Assembly: GCA_015075365.1 (NCBI GenBank)
Contig: JABTUN010000004.1
Coordinates: 62,001 to 126,000 of the forward strand
Length of the DNA: 64,000 nt
Source: Verrucomicrobiaceae bacterium
Lineage (GTDB): Bacteria > Verrucomicrobiota > Verrucomicrobiia > Verrucomicrobiales > Verrucomicrobiaceae
Direction of reading: 5' to 3'
Shown: piece by piece, positions 41,186 to 49,632 of the stretch
How positions within the stretch are numbered: the stretch's first letter is position 1
Layout: every line of letters begins with the position of its first letter
The notes under the pieces: generated by a model
The model's input: the letters and a program-made list of their open reading frames with translations, nothing else
The model's database searches: none
What the model was told of the DNA's origin: nothing
Made by a program: the position numbers and the translations under genes

Positions 41186-41899
41186 ATGATCACCGCCCGT
41201 CGAGCCAGCGCGGCGCCCTCCGGCCGCCGAACGACCATCACCGCGCCACCGCCATTGCAAAACGGCGACCGCCTCACCGCCACGGAGTTCCTGCGCCGCT
41301 ACTCCGCCATGCCGGAGGTCAAAAAGGCGGAACTCATCAATGGCATCGTTTATATGGCATCCCCTGTACGAGCAAAACAACATGGCATCCCGGACGGCAT
41401 CATGCAGGTCTGGCTTGGAACTTATGCGGCACATACACCCGGCCTGTTGGTGGCGGCCAATTCCACCGTGCGCTTTGACGCGGACAACATCCCTCAGCCC
41501 GACGCCCTGCTAATGATCGAGCGCGGCGGACAGGCCAGGATCGGCAAGGATGGCTATGTCCATGGCGCACCGGAACTGGTGGTCGAGATCGCCGCCAGCA
41601 GCGCCGCCCTCGATCTGCATGACAAGCTCGACGCCTACCGCCGAGCCGGTGTGCGCGAGTACATCGTCTGGTTGCCGGTGGAGAAGGAATGCCGCTGGTT
41701 CGTGCTGGAGGACGATAATTTCATCCAACTCCGCCCCGACCGCCATCACCTGCTCCGCAGCCAGACCTTCCCCGGCCTCACGCTCGATGTGCAGGCGCTC
41801 GTCAGCGAAAACGTCGCCGCTGTGCTCGCCGCGTTGAACAAAACCCTCGGCAAGGCCGCGCACCGTGCCTTTGTGGCCGAACTGGCGAAACGGGGATGA
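41186..41899 (+). CDS. Uma2-family (PD-(D/E)XK-like) protein
   Basis: The 237-aa protein starts at ATG 41186; a GTG 6 bases upstream is possible. It has the Uma2/DUF820 pattern: LTATEFLRRY, KAELINGIVYM, IPQPDALLM, APELVVEIAASSAALDLHDK and REYIVWLPVEKECRWF. The conserved E, D and E-x-K residues fit the restriction-endonuclease fold. Its cellular role is not established. The stop overlaps the next gene's start (ATGA). Confidence 0.88.
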   Translation: MITARRASAAPSGRRTTITAPPPLQNGDRLTATEFLRRYSAMPEVKKAELINGIVYMASPVRAKQHGIPDGIMQVWLGTYAAHTPGLLVAANSTVRFDADNIPQPDALLMIERGGQARIGKDGYVHGAPELVVEIAASSAALDLHDKLDAYRRAGVREYIVWLPVEKECRWFVLEDDNFIQLRPDRHHLLRSQTFPGLTLDVQALVSENVAAVLAALNKTLGKAAHRAFVAELAKRG

Positions 41900-42372
41900 G
41901 CCTCTTGAAGAACACACGCCGCCTGGCCTGGCTCCTCGCTGTGTGGGAGGCTTTTTTGATGCTCTGGTTGCTGATGGTGTGCTGGTTCATCCTCAGCGTG
42001 ATACTTCGCCACCCGGAGATTTTTGACGGCGTGAAAGTGTCCGAAGAGAGCAAGCCTGCGATGACAAAACTCGCCCTCCAGCTCATGCCACAACATGTCG
42101 TCGGCCTCTTTTTTGGCCTGCCCGGCCTGGCAGTTGGATTCGCCGCAGTGACGATGGTTTCGGGCGGGTCTCTGTCGGGCCGGCTGTTTCGCTGGCTCAT
42201 CGTTCTCATCGCGACTTTTGCCTTTGCAGCGTTCTTGCCTCTGGCGGATCGCGTCCTGCTGCTGTGTGGCGGTCCAGAAGCACCTCTGGATTGGAGCGAG
42301 GTCTTGGTGGCACTCGTGGGAATCTCCGCTGCGTGGGCGGGCATCCTCCATGCAAAGAGGAGGTGGAAATGA
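41896..42372 (+). CDS. Membrane protein of unknown function (paralog 1)
   Basis: The 158-aa protein has about four predicted membrane helices (LLAVWEAFLMLWLLMVCWFI, FFGLPGLAVGFAAVTMVSGG, LFRWLIVLIATFAFAAFLPL and VLVALVGISAAWAGILHA). Shared features with the next gene (RLAWLLAVWEA vs RWLTWLLGIWEG; GRLFRW vs SRVFRW; LCGGPEAPL vs LSGGPEGRL) show they are paralogs. It overlaps both neighbours by ATGA. Confidence 0.72.
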   Translation: MSLLKNTRRLAWLLAVWEAFLMLWLLMVCWFILSVILRHPEIFDGVKVSEESKPAMTKLALQLMPQHVVGLFFGLPGLAVGFAAVTMVSGGSLSGRLFRWLIVLIATFAFAAFLPLADRVLLLCGGPEAPLDWSEVLVALVGISAAWAGILHAKRRWK

Positions 42373-42839
42373 AAACGCTTGGTCCTCATCGCTGGCTAAC
42401 ATGGTTGCTCGGCATCTGGGAAGGACTGCTCTTCGGCTGGTTTGTGTTTCTGGTGCATTTCATGACGGGCCAGATGATCCAGGTGGCGGAGGCTGTCTGG
42501 AATCCAGAGCCACCGGACGGGCTTCCCGCAGCCACCGCTTGGGTGATGGCTGCGTGGCCGGAGTCTGTCTGGGCGCGGCTGGCCGGCGTGCTCGGTGCCG
42601 GCATGGGTTTTGGGCTCTTGAGCTCCATTTCATCCGAATCCTTCACAAGCCGGGTGTTTCGCTGGGTGCTCATCCTCAGCACAACCTGCATCGCCTTCGT
42701 CTCAATTCCGATCATGGAGCGTTCGAAGATTCTCAGCGGTGGTCCGGAAGGACGTTTGTGGGATGAAATTCTGTTCTTTTGCCTGGGCATCATTCTATTC
42801 ATTGTTGCCCTATGTCGATTCTGGCGCCGACCATCATGA
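42369..42839 (+). CDS. Membrane protein of unknown function (paralog 2)
   Basis: The 156-aa protein starts at ATG 42369, overlapping the upstream stop. It has four predicted helices and the same FRW...GGPEG layout as its upstream paralog. No named family. It overlaps the next start (ATGA). Confidence 0.72.
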   Translation: MKTLGPHRWLTWLLGIWEGLLFGWFVFLVHFMTGQMIQVAEAVWNPEPPDGLPAATAWVMAAWPESVWARLAGVLGAGMGFGLLSSISSESFTSRVFRWVLILSTTCIAFVSIPIMERSKILSGGPEGRLWDEILFFCLGIILFIVALCRFWRRPS

Positions 42840-43537
42840 AGAACTGGCTCCGATTCGTCATTCTGGGCTTCGCCATTCGTCATTCCGCCACCGCCCACCC
42901 TGCCGACCAGAGCGAGATGCAGGTGAAGCCCGCGCCGCATGCGCTGGAGGTGCGATTCACCTTCAACCTCCTCACCGTCACGAAATGCGTGCGCGTGGAC
43001 GCGGATGGCGATCAAAAACTCACGGTGGACGAGCTGCGCGCCGCGGAACCGCTTTTCACGCGCTACCTCAATGAGCACGTCCAGCTCGAGGTGAATCAAA
43101 AGCCGGCCTCCTGGGGTGAAAAGGCCCGATTTGACTACCTGTGGCCAAATTTCACCAACACGCCGCCGATGCCGGAGATCGAGTATGCGGCGCGCAATGT
43201 CGATGTGTCCTTCGTTTTGCCGCAAAAGGTGCTGCTGGAAGATTTCTGGATCGCGTTCGAGATTTTCGAGCAGACGGGCACGCTGCAGACGATCCGCGGT
43301 GTGTATGAGCAGGACGGCCGGGTGCTGGAGGTGCCGTTCTCTTTTCAAGAGCCCGAGTACACCTATGACACCGGCTACGCGGACGATCCCTTCATCCAGC
43401 AGGCGGAAAAAGCCGCCCCGGAGAAGGCGCCGGAAAGCGTGAAACCGCCCGAATGGCCTCTGTGGCCCCTGCTTCCCTGCCTCCTGGCCCTCATCTGGCT
43501 TTGGAGCAGAACAAGCGCACGCCATCGGCGCACATAG
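42836..43537 (+). CDS. Secreted protein with EF-hand-like motif and C-terminal membrane anchor
   Basis: The 233-aa protein starts at ATG 42836 with a signal peptide (MKNWLRFVILGFAIRHSATA). A calcium-loop-like DADGDQKLTVDEL lies at about 57-69. The body is beta-rich (FIQQAEKAAPEKAPES linker near 190). A single C-terminal helix (WPLWPLLPCLLALIWLW) with a basic end (ARHRR) would anchor it. It is the last of four ATGA-coupled genes. It overlaps the convergent MBL gene by 47 bases. Confidence 0.75.
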   Translation: MKNWLRFVILGFAIRHSATAHPADQSEMQVKPAPHALEVRFTFNLLTVTKCVRVDADGDQKLTVDELRAAEPLFTRYLNEHVQLEVNQKPASWGEKARFDYLWPNFTNTPPMPEIEYAARNVDVSFVLPQKVLLEDFWIAFEIFEQTGTLQTIRGVYEQDGRVLEVPFSFQEPEYTYDTGYADDPFIQQAEKAAPEKAPESVKPPEWPLWPLLPCLLALIWLWSRTSARHRRT

Positions 43538-44378
43538 CCGCTCCGTTCGCGTCCTCGCAGCGCTGCCAGTCGCTTTCAGAAAGACCGCAGGCCAGGGCCA
43601 GGGCGTGCTCCGCTTCCAGATAGCGGCTCCGGATGTCGCCTTCGCCCAAGCCTTCCGCGAACCAGCGGGCAACACGTTGATACACCTCCTCGATCCGCAC
43701 GCGGTAGGCTGTGAGATGGCCGCGCGCATCCGCCACCTGCCCGAAGTGGGTGAGGTAGAGGGATTCAAAGTCCGCTCGCAGAAGCCGGTCCACGGACTGG
43801 AGGTAGGCCCCCGGGTCGAACTGCGGCGGCGCGGCGGTCACGGACAGGTAGCGCGTGCCTTGCAGCCGCAGGCCCGCCGCATCGCCGGTGAAGCAGGCGC
43901 TGCCGATGACATAGGCGTGGTGATGCCGCGCATGGCCCGGCGTGTCCCACGCGGTGATTTGCACCTCGCCCAGGGGCACGGATTCCCCGTCCTGCAGCGC
44001 CACGACACGACTTGCGGGCGCGGGCATCGTCTCTCCCCAGAGGGCGTCGAACTGGTCGCGATAGACCATGCGGGCGCTTTCAATGAGACGGGACGGGTCC
44101 ACCAGATGCCGCGCGGCGTTCGGGTGGCAGTACACCGTGGCACCGTTGTTCGCCCACCAACCGGCCGCGCCCGCGTGATCGAGATGAATGTGCGTCACCA
44201 GCACCTTCCGGATGGAGTTTTCATCGACTCCGGCGGCGCGCACGGCGGCGCGCAGGTTTTCCAGTGTGGAACCCGGCCCGGTTTCGATCAGCGCGTGCTC
44301 CCCTCCGCTCTCGACGAGATAGGCGGCGATGAGGCCGGGGGTGGACAAAAACTGGAGATCAAGCGTGGTGACGCGCAT
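43491..44378 (-). CDS. Metallo-beta-lactamase-fold hydrolase
   Basis: The 295-aa protein has the MBL metal motif THIHLDHAGAAGWW. It also has DTPGHARHHHAYVIG (metal His), FTGDAAGLRL (bridging Asp) and LYLTHFG. The family includes glyoxalase II, lactonases and others; the substrate is unknown. It is convergent with and overlaps the previous gene. Confidence 0.9.
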   Translation of the reverse strand: MRVTTLDLQFLSTPGLIAAYLVESGGEHALIETGPGSTLENLRAAVRAAGVDENSIRKVLVTHIHLDHAGAAGWWANNGATVYCHPNAARHLVDPSRLIESARMVYRDQFDALWGETMPAPASRVVALQDGESVPLGEVQITAWDTPGHARHHHAYVIGSACFTGDAAGLRLQGTRYLSVTAAPPQFDPGAYLQSVDRLLRADFESLYLTHFGQVADARGHLTAYRVRIEEVYQRVARWFAEGLGEGDIRSRYLEAEHALALACGLSESDWQRCEDANGAAMCADGVRLFCSKAR

Positions 44379-44436
44379 CCCTACGCAGTGCCGATGATTC
44401 GCCCGCTTTCCAGTTCGTTTTGCCGGGCGACAGGAC

Positions 44437-45393
44437 TCACCGGGTCCGAAGGGTGGTCAACGCTCTCATGGCGAGCGCGGTGGCCAGCACGGGATCGTCC
44501 TCCATGGCATGCGGCACGTCATTGGCCCAGGAACCGTCGGGGTGCTGGGTCTGCGCCAGCCCGGCGGTGATGCGTGGAGAGGGCAGGCATTCCGCGAGCG
44601 CGCAGGCGTGGTAGAAGGTGAGCGAGGGTGGAGGCGGCGCGGTGCCTCCGCGCAGCCAGCGCAGGCCAGCCTGGACGCGGGGATCAGTGCGGGAGATTTC
44701 CGCGTGGAGCAGGCAGAGGATGCCGTCACAGGTGGCGGTATTGTAGCTGCGCGTGCCACCGGCTTTGTTCCGGACCGGGTCGTCGAGGGCGAAAAAGAAG
44801 CCTCCGTCCGGATTCTGGCAGCGCAGGGCAAAGGCGGCGCTGCCGCGGATGCCGGCCGCGCGCAGGCCGGCCAGCGCGTAGGCGGTGGCGGAGATGTTGG
44901 GGTTGTGCATGTCCGCTAGTCGGTTCACGGCAGGATCGAATCGCGGTGGAGAAGGGGAGTCGCCCCAGCCAAGGCATCGCGGATCATCCGAAGGCCATCC
45001 AAGGGCAGGGGAAAGCTGCAGGCGCTGGATCAAGGCCGCCCAAGTCCGGGCGCGGGCATGATCGCCCGCCCGGGCAAAAACCTGCGCGGCCAGGCTGGCG
45101 GTGAAGAGCGGGTAAGTGAGCAGGCGCCACGGCTCAGCAGCCCGGGCCACGCGGTCGGTGAGCTGTACGAGCCAGCTGTGCCCCTTCGCATCGGGCATGG
45201 CGCGCAGGACGAGCGGGGTGAGGGCCGTGCCGTCCCGCAGGGAACCGTGGACGGAGGAACGCCATGCGCCATCGCCACTCTGGCGGGATTTCAAGAAGGC
45301 GGCGGCACGCGCGGCCGCGCCCGGCCCCTCCGCCACGAGGTGGCATGGCACGGCGAGGCACACGAGTTGGAGAAAGTCACGACGGCGGGTCAT
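44437..45393 (-). CDS. Exported alpha/alpha-toroid (prenyltransferase/squalene-cyclase-like) protein
   Basis: The 318-aa protein starts MTRRRDFLQLVCLAVPCHLV at 45393, a Tat-type signal. It has repeated helical units with Gln/Gly-Asp patterns (AAAFLKSRQSGDGAWR, RCQNPDGGFFFA and TQHPDGSWAND) seen in squalene-cyclase / prenyltransferase toroids. The catalytic DxDD is not obvious, so it may be a structural or binding toroid. PVC genomes carry many such exported proteins. Confidence 0.78.
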   Translation of the reverse strand: MTRRRDFLQLVCLAVPCHLVAEGPGAAARAAAFLKSRQSGDGAWRSSVHGSLRDGTALTPLVLRAMPDAKGHSWLVQLTDRVARAAEPWRLLTYPLFTASLAAQVFARAGDHARARTWAALIQRLQLSPALGWPSDDPRCLGWGDSPSPPRFDPAVNRLADMHNPNISATAYALAGLRAAGIRGSAAFALRCQNPDGGFFFALDDPVRNKAGGTRSYNTATCDGILCLLHAEISRTDPRVQAGLRWLRGGTAPPPPSLTFYHACALAECLPSPRITAGLAQTQHPDGSWANDVPHAMEDDPVLATALAMRALTTLRTR

Positions 45394-45506
45394 CGGAGAT
45401 GGGAGGGGAGCGCACACAGCCGGCCGGGCCGGGTTGCGAGGCACCGCGCATTCAGGCGCGGAAAATCCGTCCGTGTGTCAACCGGTGGTAAATTTTCGCG
45501 CGGTCC

Positions 45507-46586
45507 TCAGCGCCGGGGCCGCACCTTGATTTCGACGCGGCGGTTGAGGGACTGCTCCTCCACACTGCCGGTGACGGGCGCGATGGGCTTCGATTTGCCC
45601 ATGCCTTTCGCCTGGATGCGGTCGCTGCCGAGGCCGAGCGACTCGCGCAGCCAGGCGACGACGGCGTTGGCGCGGCGGAGGCTGAGGTCGAGGTTGTACT
45701 CCTCGCCGCCGAAGCTGTCGGTGTGGCCCTCGATGATGAAAAGGGAGTCCGGGTTCTTTTGAATAAGGAAGCCCAGCTTCATGAGGCTGAGGCGCGCGCT
45801 TTCGGCGAGTTGGTCGCTGCCATAGGTGAAGAGCAGGTCGGTGGGCATGAGGATGGGCGCCGTGCTGCCGCCCATTTTGCCGCCGCCGCTGCCGCTGAGG
45901 AGGTCGTCGAGGTTGCTGAAGCCCTTCACGCGCGCGCCGGCGGCGTTGCTGGTGCCCTGGCTCTTCACGGCGTCGAGCAGGCCGGTGTCCATCTTGCCGC
46001 CCTGGCCGGGATCGAGCGCGCCGGAGTCGAGCAGCATCTGCTTTTCAGAGACGGGCTTCATGAGGACCTCGCGCTTCACGCTGGCCATCTCGGCGGCCAG
46101 GTCCGGGGCCTCCAGGGCCTGCGGGGCCAGCAGTTTCGCCATCTCGCTGGCCGTCGGCATGCCGGGGGAGCCGTCACCAGGGTCGTTCTTGCGGATGAAG
46201 TTGGTGATCTCCTTCACATTCGGCGTCAGGTCGATCTCCTGGTTCGCTGGCAGCTCCTGGAGCTTGTCGATCATGTCCAGGTTCGGCTCAAAGGCCTTCA
46301 CATCCGGCAGGTTTCCCGGCGCGATGGTCTCCGGGATCTGCTGGATGGCCTGCTGCTCCCGGAGGAGGTTTTCACTGATCTTGACACGCTCCGGCATCTT
46401 GCGCGGCAGCGGCTTTTCGAGATTGGAGATGCCCAGCGTGTCAAAGCCGACGTAGAGGGCCATGTGGAAGACGATGCTGAGGATGATGGCGAACATCATC
46501 CACCACTTCAGGCTCCAGTCATCGCGGGAGCGGAAGGTGGAGCGCGTGTTGGTGGCCCATTCAGGGGGATGCGTGACGGCGGCCAT
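45507..46586 (-). CDS. OmpA/MotB-domain envelope protein with N-terminal membrane anchor
   Basis: The 359-aa protein has a single N-terminal helix (about 28-50, WWMMFAIILSIVFHMALYVG). A long charged linker follows (about 60-235). The C-terminal OmpA-like peptidoglycan-binding domain (about 240-357) has IIEGHTDSFGGEEYNLDLS, RRANAVVAWLRESLGLGSDR and NRRVEIKV. It is TonB/MotB-like in layout and probably links the inner membrane to peptidoglycan. Confidence 0.88.
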   Translation of the reverse strand: MAAVTHPPEWATNTRSTFRSRDDWSLKWWMMFAIILSIVFHMALYVGFDTLGISNLEKPLPRKMPERVKISENLLREQQAIQQIPETIAPGNLPDVKAFEPNLDMIDKLQELPANQEIDLTPNVKEITNFIRKNDPGDGSPGMPTASEMAKLLAPQALEAPDLAAEMASVKREVLMKPVSEKQMLLDSGALDPGQGGKMDTGLLDAVKSQGTSNAAGARVKGFSNLDDLLSGSGGGKMGGSTAPILMPTDLLFTYGSDQLAESARLSLMKLGFLIQKNPDSLFIIEGHTDSFGGEEYNLDLSLRRANAVVAWLRESLGLGSDRIQAKGMGKSKPIAPVTGSVEEQSLNRRVEIKVRPRR

Positions 46587-46714
46587 GGTGCGGAGCGGAG
46601 TTCGGCGAGGGTAACACGCGGGGCAGGGAATGCACGCGCGGTTTTGGAGCCTGTCAGAAAGTTTGTGTGAGGGGTCAAACCCGGTCCTGCGAGAAGCAGA
46701 ACGCCTGACTCTGC

Positions 46715-46897
46715 GTGCCCTGCCAAAACGGATTCGAAGAGCTTCAAAATGGATTGGGAAGTCTTCAAAAGGGGGATGAAGCGCTTCAAAAAGACGGTGA
46801 GCATGTTCACTACGCCGCTGACGATGCTCGCGATGCCAAGGACGACGTTCACGCGGTCGTTAACGATGCCCGCCGCCCTGGTGAAACTCTGTTTTGA
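46715..46897 (+). CDS. Doubtful short ORF with heptad repeats
   Basis: The 60-aa frame starts with GTG and encodes a heptad-like acidic helix (FEELQNGLGSLQKGDEALQ). The DNA has a 21-bp period. It may be a remnant or a by-product of the minisatellite. No Shine-Dalgarno site was checked with confidence. Confidence 0.25.
   Translation: MPCQNGFEELQNGLGSLQKGDEALQKDGEHVHYAADDARDAKDDVHAVVNDARRPGETLF
46740..46886 (+). repeat. 21-bp imperfect tandem repeat, about seven units
   Basis: Units of 21 bases share TTCA(C/A) near the start and a GAT/GA(C/G) rhythm: CTTCAAAATGG..., CTTCAAAAGGG..., CTTCAAAAAGA..., GTTCACTACGC..., GCTCGCGATGC..., GTTCACGCGGT.... The 46587-47109 interval otherwise has no convincing gene. 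A related 21-bp repeat hosts the IS element near 56.1 kb. Confidence 0.68.
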
Positions 46898-46934
46898 ACA
46901 GGCGCACGAACGCTCACCCGTGATTCGACGTGAA

Positions 46935-46976
46935 GTCTTGAAACGTGAAACTTGGAACGGGGAGCTTGAAACACGC
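46935..46976 (+). repeat. Six 7-bp units of the TGAAAC type
   Basis: The units are GTCTTGA, AACGTGA, AACTTGG, AACGGGG, AGCTTGA and AACACGC. They lie between the OmpA gene and doxX-like gene, next to the 21-bp repeat. They are degenerate but keep the 7-base period. Confidence 0.6.
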
Positions 46977-47109
46977 CCGCGCCGGGCTGTGATCGCCGCT
47001 CGTGGCCGCCGCGGTTTTTATCTTGCGCTGCGGCGGCGGTTTCCGGCAGAATCCGGGCGCATCCCCCGGCACCTCCCGAACCACATCCACCACCCACCCC
47101 GCTCCAACC

Positions 47110-47517
47110 ATGCTCAAGCTCCTCCGTCTCTCCTTCCTGCCGCAGTCCACGGACTGCGGTCTCCTGATCCTGCGCCTGTCCCTGGGCTTTTCGATGCTGC
47201 TGCTGCACGGCCGCGGCAAGGCGCAGGGGTTTTCGGAACTGTCGGCGAAGTTCCCGGCGCTCTTTGGCCTGCCCTCGACGGTGAACCTGGGGCTGGCGGT
47301 GTTTGCGGAGGTGGTCTGCTCCGCGCTGCTGATCGCGGGCTTTCTGACGCGCTTTGCGGCGCTGATGCTGGCGGCGACGATGGCGACGGCGTTTTTCCTC
47401 GTGCACAAGATGATCCTGGTGGGGGAGGGGAACGGGGAGCTGGCGATGATCTACCTGGCGGGCTACCTGACGCTGCTGTTCGCGGGCGCGGGGAAATGGT
47501 CCGTGGACCGGCAATGA
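47110..47517 (+). CDS. DoxX-family membrane protein
   Basis: The 135-aa protein has four membrane helices in the DoxX pattern: LLILRLSLGFSMLLLHGRGK, VNLGLAVFAEVVCSALLIAG, LMLAATMATAFFLVHK and MIYLAGYLTLLFAGAGKWS-type end. DoxX members occur in quinol- or thiosulfate-linked redox complexes; many, as probably here, have no proven role. Confidence 0.88.
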   Translation: MLKLLRLSFLPQSTDCGLLILRLSLGFSMLLLHGRGKAQGFSELSAKFPALFGLPSTVNLGLAVFAEVVCSALLIAGFLTRFAALMLAATMATAFFLVHKMILVGEGNGELAMIYLAGYLTLLFAGAGKWSVDRQ

Positions 47518-47607
47518 GCGGAAGGATTCGCGGGCGGCGGCCATTTTCCGGTTGCCGCCGGGGGGCGCGGTGCCTTATTCCGCGCCCCTCAACCGCCCGC
47601 TCCCATC

Positions 47608-49137
47608 ATGCTCGAGTTTTTCCGCCGCCATCGTGGCGCCTTCCTCATCACGCTGACCGTCATCATCATCATCTCCTTCTCGGTGTGGGGGGGATGGCGC
47701 GGCTTTGACGCGGATTCCCAGCGCCAGGCGCTGCCGAGCGATCACGCGCTGACGGTGCACGGGAAGGATTACACGCTGGCGGAGGCGTCCCAGGTGGCGC
47801 GCAGCCTGCAGTTCGCGATGCAGCACCTGAGCATGTTCGACCTGTACATCAAGCTGGCGGGCCTGGGGCCGCAGGACGGCGGGTTCGGCCAGGAGAAGCT
47901 GATCGGCACGGTGCTGACGCTGCGCCATGTGATGCAGGAGGCGGGCGTGCGGGCCAGTGACAAGGAGGCGCTGGACGCGCTGCAGCAACTGCCGAGCCTC
48001 CAGGTGAACGGACGCTTTGACCTGTCCCAGGGGCAGCGCATGGAGGAGACGGCGGGGATGTACGGCCTGACGAAGGACGACCTGCTGGACATCATGCGCC
48101 TGAAGATCGGTCTGGCGAAGCTGGAGGACCTGGTGGCGAAGAACTACACGGGCTCCGTGATCGCCGGGGAGAAGCAGTACGCCAGCAGCCAGCAGGTGCT
48201 GAAGGTGTCCACCATCGCCTTCAACACGGATGACTATAAAAAGGACATCAAGGTGACGGATGAGGAGATCAAGAAGGCGTACGACGAGGGCAAGGAGAAC
48301 TACAAGACGGCGGAGAAGCGCGCGGTGAAGTATGTGTTCTTTGAGACGCCGAAGGACCAGGACAAGATCCCGCTGGAGGAGCGCGAGAAGGCGAAGAAGG
48401 CGCTGGGGGAACGCGTGAACCAATTCTCCGACGCGGTGCTGAAGGCCGGACGCGCGGCGAACCTGGAGGCGATCGCCAAGGAATTGAAGGAGAAGGTGGA
48501 GTCCGTGCCGGCCTTTGCGCAGGACGCGGCGCCGGAGGCGCTGAAGGCGGAGGCCGCGCTGGTGACGGCGATCTTTGAGCTGCCGCACAAGGCGCAGCCG
48601 GTGTCTGACGCGGTGAAGGGCGACAAGGGCTGGTATTTCTTCACCGTGTCCGCGGTGGAGGAGCCGAAGCAGCAGGAGCTGGCGGAGGTGAAGGACAAGA
48701 TCAAGGACAACCTTGTGGGCCAAAAGGCGGCGGAGGCGCGCACGAAGGCGGTGAACGAGGCGCGTGACTTCCTGGCGGCCGGATTGAAGGACAAGAAGAA
48801 GATCGAGGACCTGGTGAAGGAGAAGAAGCTGACGCTGACGGCGCTGGCGGACATCCCGAACGCCAGCCCGCCGGCGGAGGTGCCGAACGCGGCGCAGATC
48901 GCCCAGGCGGCGGCGAAGACGGCGGTGGGGCAGGTGTCCCAGGCGGTGGACACGGACAAGGGCACGGTGCTGGTCTATGTGAACGCCAAGGAGCTGCGCA
49001 AGAGCGAGAACGCCGCGACGCTGCGCAAGCAGCAGGCGGACAGCCTCTCCAGCCAGGAGCGCGAAGGCCTGTTCCAGGCGTGGTTTGCCCGCAAACTGGA
49101 GGAAGCGGCGGTCAAGACCGCCGTGCGCACCGCGTGA
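47608..49137 (+). CDS. SurA/PpiD-like periplasmic folding chaperone
   Basis: The 509-aa protein has an N-terminal membrane anchor (ITLTVIIIISFSVWGGWRGF, about 13-33). A SurA-N-like helical region follows (about 50-200; ILSP-like VLTLRHVMQEAGVRASDKE). Then come the PpiD-type motif KVTDEEIKKAYDEGKENYKT and a rotamase-like region (VKYVFFETP, GWYFFTVSAVEEP). The prolyl-isomerase active residues are not clear, so it may be chaperone only. Its stop overlaps the TPR gene start (GTGA). Confidence 0.85.
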   Translation: MLEFFRRHRGAFLITLTVIIIISFSVWGGWRGFDADSQRQALPSDHALTVHGKDYTLAEASQVARSLQFAMQHLSMFDLYIKLAGLGPQDGGFGQEKLIGTVLTLRHVMQEAGVRASDKEALDALQQLPSLQVNGRFDLSQGQRMEETAGMYGLTKDDLLDIMRLKIGLAKLEDLVAKNYTGSVIAGEKQYASSQQVLKVSTIAFNTDDYKKDIKVTDEEIKKAYDEGKENYKTAEKRAVKYVFFETPKDQDKIPLEEREKAKKALGERVNQFSDAVLKAGRAANLEAIAKELKEKVESVPAFAQDAAPEALKAEAALVTAIFELPHKAQPVSDAVKGDKGWYFFTVSAVEEPKQQELAEVKDKIKDNLVGQKAAEARTKAVNEARDFLAAGLKDKKKIEDLVKEKKLTLTALADIPNASPPAEVPNAAQIAQAAAKTAVGQVSQAVDTDKGTVLVYVNAKELRKSENAATLRKQQADSLSSQEREGLFQAWFARKLEEAAVKTAVRTA

Positions 49138-49472
49138 ACGAGGCGCTGGACCAGCTTTTCGATGACGCGAACGGGCACCTGGCCCTGGGGGAGATCGACG
49201 AGGCGGTGGTGCTCTACCGCCGCTGTGTGGAGCTGAGCCCGGACTTTTTCGACGGCTGGCACGCGCTGGGCATGGCGCTGTTCAAGCAGGGGAAGGTGCA
49301 GGAGGCGATCGGGGCCGGCCTCATGGCCACCACGCTGCGTCCGAACGACCTGCTGGCGTGGACCGCGCTGTCGCAGATGTTTGTGCGCAACGGCCAGATC
49401 GCCGAGGCGGAGGACGCGAAGAGCAAGGCGCGCATCCTGTCCCTGGGCGGGAAGGTGCAGAAGGAGGTGTGA
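49134..49472 (+). CDS. TPR-repeat protein coupled to the chaperone gene
   Basis: The 112-aa protein starts with GTG at 49134, overlapping the chaperone stop. It has about two and a half TPR motifs (DEAVVLYRRCVELSPDFFDG, WHALGMALFKQGKVQEAIGA, NDLLAWTALSQMFVRNGQIA). It is soluble; a partner for the chaperone or a client is likely. Confidence 0.82.
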   Translation: MNEALDQLFDDANGHLALGEIDEAVVLYRRCVELSPDFFDGWHALGMALFKQGKVQEAIGAGLMATTLRPNDLLAWTALSQMFVRNGQIAEAEDAKSKARILSLGGKVQKEV

Positions 49473-49632
49473 GCAGGGGGCGGCGGCGTCTGCTTTGTTG
49501 GCTGGTTTGGCGTTATACTGAGCGTCATCACCTATTGTGAATTCAAGCCCATGGGGTCATGGAATGCTGGAGTATTGAAAATCCAACACTCCATGCGCGG
49601 AATCACAAATCATGATGACGCGGGGTTTAGCG

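Noticed and set aside
46749-47708. A 319-codon frame across the repeat gap and over doxX
   Set aside because: It has no conserved motif and overlaps the doxX-like gene in another frame; it results from repeat period and GC bias.
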